64,000 bases of DNA from Nonlabens sp. YIK11 (GTDB lineage Bacteria; Bacteroidota; Bacteroidia; Flavobacteriales; Flavobacteriaceae), in contig NZ_LBMJ01000001.1 in NCBI RefSeq assembly GCF_001413925.1, forward strand, positions 1,776,001-1,840,000, in the 5' to 3' direction. A program made the position numbers and the translations under genes. The notes under the pieces were generated by a model. That model was given only the letters and a program-made list of their open reading frames with translations. It did not search any database and was not told the DNA's origin. How positions within the stretch are numbered: position 1 is the first letter of the stretch; each line of letters opens with the position of its first letter. Below are positions 35,038 through 44,600 of this stretch, piece after piece.

Positions 35038-35358
35038 CTAGATACCTTTTTTTTTAGTGGTTATTATCAAACCGACATAATCCTCATTGCTGGACACGAC
35101 CTCTAGGTTGCTTAATCTGCCATAAGCACCACTGCTCAATTTTGATACGGGATCATAACTGCCGTGAGCTTCAATCGCCATGGCAAAAACGGCTTCTTTG
35201 GTAGTTGATTTACGCTGTATAACACCAGGCTTGACGGTAGACGGCCTTTTCTCAAATTCTTCCATATTATGCACCACTGGTGAATCTGTAACAGATTCGC
35301 AGGATGGAAAACAAAGAATTAGAAATAGAATAAGGCTAGGAGAAAGGTAGGATCTCAT
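35038..35358 (-). CDS. Small lipoprotein of unknown function
   Basis: 106 residues. The signal MRSYLSPSLILFLILCFPSC has a lipobox Cys at residue 20. The mature part is about 85 residues with no recognised domain and ends KKKGI. It stands alone between the uronate remnant and selO. The signal peptide makes a real gene more likely than chance. Confidence 0.6.
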   Translation of the reverse strand: MRSYLSPSLILFLILCFPSCESVTDSPVVHNMEEFEKRPSTVKPGVIQRKSTTKEAVFAMAIEAHGSYDPVSKLSSGAYGRLSNLEVVSSNEDYVGLIITTKKKGI

Positions 35359-35479
35359 AAATTTGTGTCATGACAAACTGGTTAACCAATCTGCAAAACC
35401 AAATGTATGCATTAAAAATCATATTATAAAATGACCTTCAATAGATGTAAATTTTAATAAAAAGAACAGTTACAGTCTG

Positions 35480-37042
35480 CTAACTACTGCAACTCAATTG
35501 CGATGATCCTGGTTTTTTTCTTGCCCAATCGGGTCGTTTCACATACCAGTGATCCATTGATGGCTGGTCGTCATAAGGGTTTTTGAGCATCTCATTAACT
35601 TTATTCAACATTTTATAATTCCCAGCTTCGGCTTGATCGATGACCATTTGCGCGATGTAGTTGCGCAGCACATACTTAGGATTCGTTTGCTGCATTTGTT
35701 TTGTTCTCGCTTTCGCGAAAGCGGACTCTTTTTCAAGGCGTTTTACATATAAATTCAACCAGTCCATCCAACGGTTTTGGATAGGTGCAGGCATATCCTC
35801 AATGTCGTAATAGCTTTTGGAAATGGTTTGCCAGGCGCCGTCAGCGTTTGTAGTATGATCTACTGTGATGAGTTCTCTATAGAAAAGGGTCATGTCAGTC
35901 TCGTGTGCCACGAGCAGTTCCAATAATTCCTCAAAAAGGCTCTCATCCTGTGGCTCATAGGTTTGCAAACCAAGCTTTGCCTGCATCATTTGCCTACGTT
36001 GAATAGGATAAGACACTTTATAGGAATCCAGCACACGCTCCAGCGCTTTTGCATCCTCAATAAGCGGAAATAAGGCATTAGCCAACTGCCATAGATTCCA
36101 GAGACCGATTTCTGGCTGTGCGCCATATCGATAGCGTTTATGCTGATTATCTGTAGTGTTGGGCGTCCAGTTGGGATCATAATCATCCAGCCAGCCGTAT
36201 GGCCCATAATCAATTGTCAATCCCAGAATGGATAGATTGTCCGTATTCATGACGCCATGCACAAAACCAACGCGTTGCCAGTGCATGATGGTGGTCAATG
36301 TGGATGTAGCAACTTCCTGAAAAAATGTGATGTATTTATCGGGATCTTTAGCATCAATATGAGGGAAGTGATGACGGATCGTATAATCCACCAGCTGCTG
36401 CAGTTCCTTGATCTCACCATTTGCAGCAAAAATCTGAAAATTTCCAAAACGTATAAATGATGGAGCCACACGACAGACTACTGCACCTTTCTCATAGGCG
36501 GCATTGCCATCATAAAACATGTCTCTATATACCTGCTCGCCGGTAACGGCAAGAGAAAGGGATCTCGTGGTAGGAATACCCAGATAATGCATGGCCTCGC
36601 TACACAAATGCTCACGTATGCTGGATCTAAGGACGGCATAACCATCACCACGCCTGGAATAAGGTGTAGGTCCAGCGCCTTTGAGCTGCAGTTGCCAGAT
36701 CTTTTGGTCATTTTCTATCTCGCCTATGTTGATGGCTCTACCGTCACCCAATTGTCCAGCCCAATTCCCAAATTGATGACCACCATAATTCATGGCAAAG
36801 GACTTGTCATGGTAGTCGCCTTTACCAACCACCAAATTCTTAAATTCTTCGGTTTCCAGATCGCTTTTATTGTAACCTAATTCCTGAGACAATTCTTTGC
36901 TCACATGAATCAATTCAGGATTTTTGAATTGCTGGCAATCGACAAGGCTATAGTGCGATTGAGAAACTTTTCTAGGTTCTAAAACCCTAGACGGGTCTGC
37001 TGTGAGTTCGTTTGAAAAGGATGATGGCTGTAATGACTTCAT
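35480..37042 (-). CDS. selO: Protein adenylyltransferase SelO (YdiU family)
   Basis: 520 residues. KGAGPTPYSRRGDGYAVLRSSIREHLCSEAM is the SelO pseudokinase-fold nucleotide region, with GGHQFGNWAGQLGDGRAINIGE just before it and the NTDN-Asp segment (GVMNTDNLSI, YGWLDDYDPNWTPN) as the metal site. The C terminus ends SCSS, as in E. coli YdiU, where a C-terminal Cys forms a regulatory disulfide. SelO transfers AMP to Ser, Thr or Tyr of client proteins and is linked to oxidative stress. A perfect palindrome copy is read as AFAKA about 75 residues from the C terminus. Confidence 0.95.
   Translation of the reverse strand: MKSLQPSSFSNELTADPSRVLEPRKVSQSHYSLVDCQQFKNPELIHVSKELSQELGYNKSDLETEEFKNLVVGKGDYHDKSFAMNYGGHQFGNWAGQLGDGRAINIGEIENDQKIWQLQLKGAGPTPYSRRGDGYAVLRSSIREHLCSEAMHYLGIPTTRSLSLAVTGEQVYRDMFYDGNAAYEKGAVVCRVAPSFIRFGNFQIFAANGEIKELQQLVDYTIRHHFPHIDAKDPDKYITFFQEVATSTLTTIMHWQRVGFVHGVMNTDNLSILGLTIDYGPYGWLDDYDPNWTPNTTDNQHKRYRYGAQPEIGLWNLWQLANALFPLIEDAKALERVLDSYKVSYPIQRRQMMQAKLGLQTYEPQDESLFEELLELLVAHETDMTLFYRELITVDHTTNADGAWQTISKSYYDIEDMPAPIQNRWMDWLNLYVKRLEKESAFAKARTKQMQQTNPKYVLRNYIAQMVIDQAEAGNYKMLNKVNEMLKNPYDDQPSMDHWYVKRPDWARKKPGSSQLSCSS
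35708..35723. repeat. Dispersed 16-bp palindrome, exact copy
   Basis: Inside selO, in the ESAFAKART segment. Confidence 0.95.
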
Positions 37043-37214
37043 AAAAGAACTTCTTTTTCCATTAAAGGTTTAAAGTCTAAAATTTAGCACACTTAAACCT
37101 TCACATTTGTTAATTAATTATATATTTGTGCGCCCTAAAATTTGAAATTGCATTGTTGAAATCTGTGCCGTAAGACCATGGTTTCAAGTGATATTATTTC
37201 GCACAAATTGCCCT

Positions 37215-37643
37215 ATGAAAACACCACAGTCAGGTCTAAAGATAGCAAACGAACGCCACACTGATTCTGCTAGCATTTACTTCATTGACAATATCGCTAT
37301 TGTAGAAATCATGCAGCATACGATTCTTGGAAAAACGGTGATGTCGCCCATTTTGGATGCCATTGAAGATCAATACAAAGATCTAAGCAACATTCATTAT
37401 GTCTCCAATCGTACGGAAGCTTACTCCTTGAAACCCGTTGAGCTCAAAGAATTGAAACCGCGCATTGATCTATTTAAAAGTTACTCTGTAATTCTTTATG
37501 GACAGAGCGGTAAAACCAATCTTGATTTTGAACGCATGTTTCTCAATAAGCCTATTATCAAGTATCAAAACCTGGAAGAAGCCATTCTGGCTGCAAGAAT
37601 AAAGGACGGCATCAAGCCTGAACTATTTCGTGACCAAGAGTAG
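37215..37643 (+). CDS. Hypothetical cytosolic protein
   Basis: 142 residues from the ATG at 37215 (MKTPQSGLKIANER); a GTG 27 nt upstream is less likely. Alternating strands and helices (IYFIDNIAIVEIMQHTILG, YSVILYGQSGKTNLDFERMF) resemble a STAS-like or SpoIIAA-like fold, but I cannot assign a family. A TATATTTG at 37121-37128 lies 87 nt upstream. The gene precedes yihY by 93 nt on the same strand and may be cotranscribed. Confidence 0.65.
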   Translation: MKTPQSGLKIANERHTDSASIYFIDNIAIVEIMQHTILGKTVMSPILDAIEDQYKDLSNIHYVSNRTEAYSLKPVELKELKPRIDLFKSYSVILYGQSGKTNLDFERMFLNKPIIKYQNLEEAILAARIKDGIKPELFRDQE

Positions 37644-37736
37644 CACGTGAGTTAGACACCTAACAAACGACCTTCTATCGTTAATATTGATTCAATTGTG
37701 GTGGTCAATCTTTAGGTTTTCATTTTCTTAGCCCAC

Positions 37737-38693
37737 ATGAATACCGAGACCGTTTCAGAAGAAAAATTCTCCTTTAAGCATTTGCCTAAATTACTTTGGG
37801 AAAGTGCCAAACAATGGAATCAAGATGATGTGTGGCAACTTTCTGCCAGTATCGCTTATTATGCCATTCTTTCCTTGCCGGGATTGCTTATCATATTAAT
37901 CAGTCTGGTAGGTTTGATCTGGGATCAAGATATTGCTACCGGTAGATTGACCAGTAACCTTTCTGCACTTATAGGTTGGGACGCGGCAGAATATATCAAC
38001 GAGATGCTCAAGGCAACGGAAAAGGATAATGGACTGGTCGCCTCACTTGTTGGTCTAGCGACCTTACTTTTTGGTGCCACAGGTCTTTTTTATCAATTAC
38101 AAATCTCACTCAACAAGATCTGGAGACTTAAAATCAATCCTAAAACGCCATGGTGGAAGATCCTGACGGACCGTGCGAAAAGTTTTGGTTTCATACTCGT
38201 CGTGGGATTCCTCATTTTGATAAGTTTTATACTCTCTGCGATGATAGGTGTGCTGCAGGATGTGATCCAGGACAACTTTGCAGATTACCTCGTGTATGTC
38301 GCCTACATACTCAACTTTTTTATTGCGCTGGGTATCATTTCTGTGCTTTTTGGGTTGATGTTTAGATACCTGCCAGATGCCAATGTCAAGTGGAAGATGA
38401 TCTGGCCTGGAGCCATTATCACAGGTTTGCTTTTTGAGCTGGGTAAATTCATGTTGGAGCTTTATTTTACCAATTCCTCACCAGCAAGTGCATATGGAGC
38501 CGCAGGTATTATCGTCCTGCTATTGCTTTGGGTCTCCTATAGTGCGCTTATACTTTTCTTTGGCGCAGAGTTTGTCAAAATCTATGCGCAGCGCTACGAT
38601 CAAGGCATTTTCCCCAACAGCAAAGCCCTAAAATATCGCGAGGAAGTGGTCGAGATCGAGGTCCATCATCCCAAAAACTCTAAAACGACTTAG
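37737..38693 (+). CDS. YihY/BrkB family integral membrane protein
   Basis: 318 residues. AKQWNQDDVWQLSASIAYYAILSLPGLLIILISLVG is the family's N-terminal signature, with six hydrophobic segments to about 290 and a charged C-terminal tail. GATGLFYQLQISLNKIWR and the last segments SPASAYGAAGIIVLLLLWVSYSALILFFGAEF are also typical. Often mislabelled as ribonuclease BN; no established transport activity in this family that I know of. Convergent with nhaD. Confidence 0.92.
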   Translation: MNTETVSEEKFSFKHLPKLLWESAKQWNQDDVWQLSASIAYYAILSLPGLLIILISLVGLIWDQDIATGRLTSNLSALIGWDAAEYINEMLKATEKDNGLVASLVGLATLLFGATGLFYQLQISLNKIWRLKINPKTPWWKILTDRAKSFGFILVVGFLILISFILSAMIGVLQDVIQDNFADYLVYVAYILNFFIALGIISVLFGLMFRYLPDANVKWKMIWPGAIITGLLFELGKFMLELYFTNSSPASAYGAAGIIVLLLLWVSYSALILFFGAEFVKIYAQRYDQGIFPNSKALKYREEVVEIEVHHPKNSKTT

Positions 38694-38724
38694 ATCGATG
38701 TAAATCTTGAAATTGTTAGGAGTT

Positions 38725-38740
38725 CGCTTTCGCGAAAGCG
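38725..38740. repeat. Dispersed 16-bp palindrome, exact copy
   Basis: In the 68-nt gap between the convergent yihY and nhaD genes. With the GTT/AAC flanks it could serve as a shared hairpin terminator. Confidence 0.95.
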
Positions 38741-38761
38741 AAAACCTACTCCAGCTTCTCT

Positions 38762-40057
38762 CTAATTCAAAAGCATAAAAGCAAGAATACCAGCGATATA
38801 ACCAACTAACGCTAGTAAACTAATGTTCTTGAGATACCACATAAAATCGATCTTAAGAATTCCCATAATCGCCACGCCAGCCGCAGATCCTATAATCAAA
38901 ATACTGCCACCGGTACCGGCACAATAGGCAAGAAGTTCCCAAAAGGTGTTGTCCACAGGATAGGTCTCCAGAGAATACATTCCCATGGCTGCGGCTACTA
39001 ATGGGACGTTATCCACAATAGAGGACAGCACGCCTATAGCTGCGTTCACCGCATAGATATTGTTGAAATTCTCATCCAGAACCGTTGCCAGATCTACCAG
39101 ATGCCCAGCAGACTGTAAACTGCCTACCGCGATCAAAATCCCTAGGAAAAACAGGATGCTAGGCGTATCGATCCTGCGCAAGACACCAGCAATGGTTAGA
39201 GAATGTTTGTGTTTTGCTGCTTTGGATTTATGAATAAGCTCCGTTAGAATCCACACAATCCCTAAACCGAATAATATTCCCAAAAACGGTGGTAGTCCCG
39301 TTAGACTTTTAAAAACCGGAACAAATAAGAGAACGCCTATTCCAACGAAGAAAACCACTTTCTTTTCATAATTGGTCACTGGCACGACCTCATGAGAGGT
39401 TTTGTGAGCAGATTCAATGTTCCCCTTAAATCTAAAGGACATGATCAATAATGGAACCAGCAAACAAACCATACTAGGTATAAAGATTTGGGTTATGATG
39501 TTAGAAGCTGTTACTTGACCACCTATCCATAACATGATCGTGGTGACATCACCAATAGGTGACCAGGCGCCACCAGCATTAGCGGCGATGATGAGTATTC
39601 CAGCAAACATCCAAAGATCTTTTTTGTCTTTGATCATTTTGCGCAGCAAGGCGGCCATGACAATGGCTGTTGTCAAATTGTCCAACGCTGCCGAAAGGAA
39701 AAAAGTTAGTATTCCCAATATCCACAATAGCTTCACCCTGTGCGTGGTTGTGATTCTATCTGTAATAATAGAGAAACCTTCATGAGCATCGATGATCTCT
39801 ACAATAGTCATCGCACCCATCAGGAAGAAAAGTATTTCACCTATTTCTCCCAGGTGCTCTTTAAGTTGCTCATCAATCCAGCTGGTAGATTCTGAAGCTT
39901 CTATTTGAGGGATCAGGGAATCTGCCCCATAAACGAAAAGCACCCAACAAAGGGTGCCTGTAAGCAGTGCAATGGCGGCTTTATCAATTTTAAGGGAATG
40001 CTCCATGGCAATTCCCAAATAGCCTAAAACAAAAACGATAATAATTGCGATGTACAT
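38762..40057 (-). CDS. nhaD: Na+/H+ antiporter NhaD
   Basis: 431 residues and about eleven hydrophobic segments of the ion-transporter superfamily. GEILFFLMGAMTIVEIIDAHEGF, DNLTTAIVMAALLRKM, ANAGGAWSPIGDVTTIMLWIGG and SSIVDNVPLVAAAMGM are NhaD-specific, with the Asp-Asn-T/V-P residues of the two re-entrant loops. It exports Na+ in exchange for H+, fitting a marine habitat. Monocistronic, on the same strand as gltBD but separated by 102 nt. Confidence 0.94.
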   Translation of the reverse strand: MYIAIIIVFVLGYLGIAMEHSLKIDKAAIALLTGTLCWVLFVYGADSLIPQIEASESTSWIDEQLKEHLGEIGEILFFLMGAMTIVEIIDAHEGFSIITDRITTTHRVKLLWILGILTFFLSAALDNLTTAIVMAALLRKMIKDKKDLWMFAGILIIAANAGGAWSPIGDVTTIMLWIGGQVTASNIITQIFIPSMVCLLVPLLIMSFRFKGNIESAHKTSHEVVPVTNYEKKVVFFVGIGVLLFVPVFKSLTGLPPFLGILFGLGIVWILTELIHKSKAAKHKHSLTIAGVLRRIDTPSILFFLGILIAVGSLQSAGHLVDLATVLDENFNNIYAVNAAIGVLSSIVDNVPLVAAAMGMYSLETYPVDNTFWELLAYCAGTGGSILIIGSAAGVAIMGILKIDFMWYLKNISLLALVGYIAGILAFMLLN

Positions 40058-40159
40058 CGAAACCTGTTGAATTAAGAATCAAATATGCATCAAATTTAAA
40101 TACGTGTGATCGCCATTATAAAAATTCTAAGAAATCAAAACTCACGTTTTTGCTCTAGT

Positions 40160-41626
40160 CTAAACGCGTGGTAAATCGTTGTCATCTTTAAGCGGTAAGC
40201 TAGAACTTCCCATCAAATACTTATCTACGTGATGTGCTGCCTGACGGCCTTCAGAAATGGCCCATACGATCAATGATTGACCTCTACGCATATCTCCAGC
40301 GGTAAATATTCCAGGAACGTTAGTCGCATAATCTTTGACGGTAGCCTTGATGTTGGTTCTAAAATCCATCTCGAGACCAAATTGATCTGCCAGAGTTTTT
40401 TCTGAGCCAGTGAAACCTAAAGCCAATAAAGCAAGATCACAATCCCATAGTTTTTCGGTTCCAGGCAATTCTTTCAATTCAGGTCGTTCACCATCTTTGA
40501 AAATCCATTCGACCTCAACGGTTTTTAATCCCGTAAGCTCTCCATCTTTGTTACCTATAAATTCTTTGGTAGAAACACTAAAAACACGTTCTACACCTTC
40601 TTTATGAGAAGAAGAGGTGCGCAGGCGCATGGGCCAATAGGGCCAAGGTTGGTTTGCAGGGCGACCTTCAGTAGGCTTGTCTAGAATTTCAAAGTTGGTC
40701 ACGCTTTTAGCACCATGGCGGTTACTGGTACCTATACAATCAGATCCGGTATCACCACCACCTATAACGATGACATTTTTACCTGTCGCTTGAATGATGC
40801 CTTCAAAGTCGCACAAATTGTCCACATATTGGTTATTAGCTTTTAAGAAGTCCATAGCCTGAACCACACCTTTAAGATGGCTACCAGGAATGGGAATATT
40901 TCTTCTTACTGTGGCTCCACCACAAAGAACGATGGAGTCGTAATCTGCTTTTAAAGTTTCTACACTAACGTTGTCACCAACATGCGCATTGACTTTAAAC
41001 TTGATGCCTTCATCCTTCATCACCGCAATACGTCTGTCGATCACGTGCTTCTCCATTTTAAAATCTGGAATACCGTACCTCAATAGACCACCCACTTTAG
41101 CATCACGCTCATAAACGGTGACATCGTGTCCAGCACGATTCAATTGCTGTGCGGCAGCAAGTCCTGCAGGACCAGAACCTATGACAGCCACTTTTTTGTC
41201 AGTTCTATTTTTTGGTGGATGGGCTTCAATCCAACCTTCCTTAAAGGCTGTTTCAACAATATTTTTCTCAATATTTTCAATACTTACAGGGTCTTCATTG
41301 ATACCTAATACGCAAGCTTCCTCACAAGGTGCAGGGCAAAGTCGTCCCGTAAATTCTGGAAAATTGTTTGTGGAATGTAATATGCGCGATGCCTCTTTCC
41401 ATTTACCCTTATATACGGCATCGTTAAAATCTGGAATGAGGTTTCCTAAGGGGCAACCACTATGGCAAAATGGTATCCCACAATCCATACAGCGAGCTCC
41501 TTGGCTCTTTAATTTTTCTTCTTCAAGTGGTATTTTAAATTCCTTGTAATTTTTGACACGCTCATCCGGCTGCACCGCTGGCTCATCAATACGTTCGTAC
41601 TCTAAAAATCCTGTGATCTTTCCCAT
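40160..41626 (-). CDS. gltD: Glutamate synthase (NADPH) small subunit
   Basis: 488 residues. The N-terminal Fe-S region has CMDCGIPFCHSGCPLGN and CPAPCEEAC. FAD site AVIGSGPAGLAAAQQLNRAGHDVTVYER and NADPH site VIVIGGGDTGSDCIGTSNRHGA follow, and the C-terminal FAD segment is GIFTAGDMRRGQSLIVWAISEGRQAA. It passes electrons from NADPH to the large subunit GltB. It lies 9 nt downstream of gltB, in an operon. Confidence 0.97.
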   Translation of the reverse strand: MGKITGFLEYERIDEPAVQPDERVKNYKEFKIPLEEEKLKSQGARCMDCGIPFCHSGCPLGNLIPDFNDAVYKGKWKEASRILHSTNNFPEFTGRLCPAPCEEACVLGINEDPVSIENIEKNIVETAFKEGWIEAHPPKNRTDKKVAVIGSGPAGLAAAQQLNRAGHDVTVYERDAKVGGLLRYGIPDFKMEKHVIDRRIAVMKDEGIKFKVNAHVGDNVSVETLKADYDSIVLCGGATVRRNIPIPGSHLKGVVQAMDFLKANNQYVDNLCDFEGIIQATGKNVIVIGGGDTGSDCIGTSNRHGAKSVTNFEILDKPTEGRPANQPWPYWPMRLRTSSSHKEGVERVFSVSTKEFIGNKDGELTGLKTVEVEWIFKDGERPELKELPGTEKLWDCDLALLALGFTGSEKTLADQFGLEMDFRTNIKATVKDYATNVPGIFTAGDMRRGQSLIVWAISEGRQAAHHVDKYLMGSSSLPLKDDNDLPRV

Positions 41627-41635
41627 GTTCTCCTT

Positions 41636-44600
41636 CTACGTAGTTATTAAATTTTCTTCTTCCAATCTCAGCAAGGCTTGTCGATATTCTTCTGGCAATA
41701 CTTTAAGGAAATGTGGTAGTTCCTGCTTCCAGTTTTCAAGTAATCGTTGAGCTAGCGGACTGAATGTAGCATTGTAATGCTGTTCTATCAAGTCCCTTAA
41801 CTTATTGATGTCTTCAGCATCAGTTACTGGATCGATATTTAATCCTTCGGCATTCACTTGACGCTCAAAGGTTTTTTCTTTATCATATATGAAAGCAATA
41901 CCGCCACTCATTCCTGCTCCAAAGTTTCGACCAACAGGTCCCAGAACAACGGCAACACCACCAGTCATGTATTCACAACCATGATCACCAATTCCTTCCA
42001 CAACCGCTGTAGCACCCGAATTACGTACACAGAATCGCTCGCCGGCCTTACCATTGATGTAGGCTTCACCAGCTGTCGCGCCATATAAGGCCACATTTCC
42101 AATAATGACATTTTCTTCTGGCTTGATGGTAGCTTCCTCATGTACCTTCACAATCAGTTTTGCACCTGACAATCCTTTACCTATATAATCATTTGTGTTT
42201 CCAGTAACTGATAAGGTAAGGCCATGCGTCGCAAATGCTCCAAAACTTTGTCCTGCAGATCCTGAAAAATTGATTTTCAAGGTGTTTTCTGGTAATCCTT
42301 GAGAGCCGTAGATCTTAGAGATCTCGTTGCTAAGGATTGCTCCAACCGCACGGTCTTCATTCGTTATCTTAAAATCTAAAATGGTTTTCTCTTTTCTAAA
42401 CAATGCTGGGTGCGCTTTACTTATGATTTCTAAATCCAACGCATCCTCCATCTGGTGATCCTGCTTTTCTGTATTGTAAAGTTTAGTTCCAGCTGGAACA
42501 TCAATTTTGTGCAGAATAGGTGAGAGGTCTATACCACGGGTTTTATAAAAATCTATAGCTTTGTTTCGATCTAGCTTTCCTACCTGACCCACCATTTCAT
42601 CTACTGTTCTAAATCCTAGTTGAGCCATAATCTCACGCAATTCCTGTGCAATGAAATACATGTAGTTCACCACGTGCTCTGGTTTTCCTTTGAATTTTTT
42701 GCGTAATTCTGGATTCTGTGTGGCGATACCAACAGGACAAGTGTTCAAGTGACAAACGCGCATCATGATACAGCCCGAAGCTACCAGCGGTGCGGTAGCA
42801 AACCCAAACTCTTCGGCGCCCAGCAAACATGCGACGGCAACGTCACGTCCAGTTTTCATTTGACCATCACATTCTACAACGATGCGGTTGCGTAAATCAT
42901 TCATGGCTAGAGTCTGTTGAGCTTCAGCTAGTCCGAGTTCCCAAGGCAAACCACAGTGTTTGAGTGACGTAAGCGGCGATGCACCAGTACCACCATCAAA
43001 ACCAGAGATCAAAACCACATCGGCCTTAGCTTTTGCCACACCAGCTGCAACAGTTCCGACACCAACCTCGCTTACCAACTTCACATTAATACGAGCTTCA
43101 CGGTTAGCCGATTTCAAATCGTAAATCAATTGGGATAAGTCCTCAATCGAGTAAATATCGTGGTGTGGTGGTGGAGATATCAAACCAACGTAAGGTGTTG
43201 AATTCCTAGTTTTGGCAATTTGTGGATTTACTTTAGGTCCAGGCAACTGGCCACCTTCTCCAGGTTTTGCACCTTGCGCCATTTTGATTTGAATCTCTGA
43301 GGCATTGGTTAAGTAGTTAGAGGTTACTCCAAATCTACCAGAAGCCACTTGCTTGATCGCACTGTTTTTCCAGTCACCAGTGGCATCTTTATAGAAGCGT
43401 GATTCATCTTCACCGCCTTCACCGCTGTTGCTTTTACCACCTATACGGTTCATGGCTACGGCTAGATTTTCATGAGCCTCTGCACTAATAGATCCGTAGG
43501 ACATCGCGCCTGTTTTGAATCGCTTCACAATATTGGTCCAAGGCTCTACTTCTTCTAATGGTATGGGATCAAAATTTGTAAATTCAAAAAGACCACGTAT
43601 CGTCATCAATCGTCTGGATTGATCGTTGATAATTTCAGAATATTCCTTGTAGGTAGTTGCCTTGTTCGTACGAACGGCTTCCTGCAGTTTAGCCACGGAC
43701 AAAGGATTGAACATGTGGTGCTCGCCATTACGTCTCCAGCGATACTCACCGCCCATTTCTAGGTCTAGACTTCCATCGATTTCTTGACGCTCATAAGCTT
43801 GTTTATAGCGTTTGTTGATCTCCTTTTCCAGCTGGTGCAATCCTACACCTTGAATTCTCGTGGTGGTTTTAGGGAAATAGGCATTCACAACCTCAGTGTT
43901 AATACCTATACATTCAAACAATTGCGCACCACGATAAGAATTGAGAGTGGATATCCCAATCTTGTTCATCACCTTCAAGATTCCTTTACCAACGGCTTTA
44001 TTGTAATTTTCTATTGCTTCAAGAGGTGTGATGGAAGTATCGTTCAATTCCTCAAGCTGCTCTTCAATAATTTCATTGACCATATAAGGATTGACAGCGC
44101 TCGCACCATAACCAAACAATAATGCAAAATGGTGTACTTCTCGAGGTTCTGCAGATTCGATGATGATGCTAATCTTTGACCTAAGCCCCAATCGTTGTAA
44201 TCCACTGTTGATATGGGAACAAGCAAGTAGGGCAGGAATAGGTGCAAGTTCTTTGCTTGTATTACGGTCTGATAAAATGATAATGTTGTATCCTTTTTTC
44301 GCTTTCGCGGAAGCGGTCTGCAACATCTCTTCAAGGGCATCTTCCAATCCATTGTGGCCACGTTTGATGTCGTACAACATTGGGATCTCGGTGATCTTGA
44401 TATCTGGATTTTGGTAACTTTTTATTTTGTCCAGATCCTGCTTAGAAATTACGGGATTCTGAATCTTTAATTTTTTACAGTGTGCTTCACTAATTTCAAA
44501 GATGTTAGCGTCCTTCCCTAAGGTCAAACTTATGTCTGTAATGAGTTGCTCTCTTATACCATCCAACGGCGGATTTGTCACCTGTGCGAACAGCTGCTTG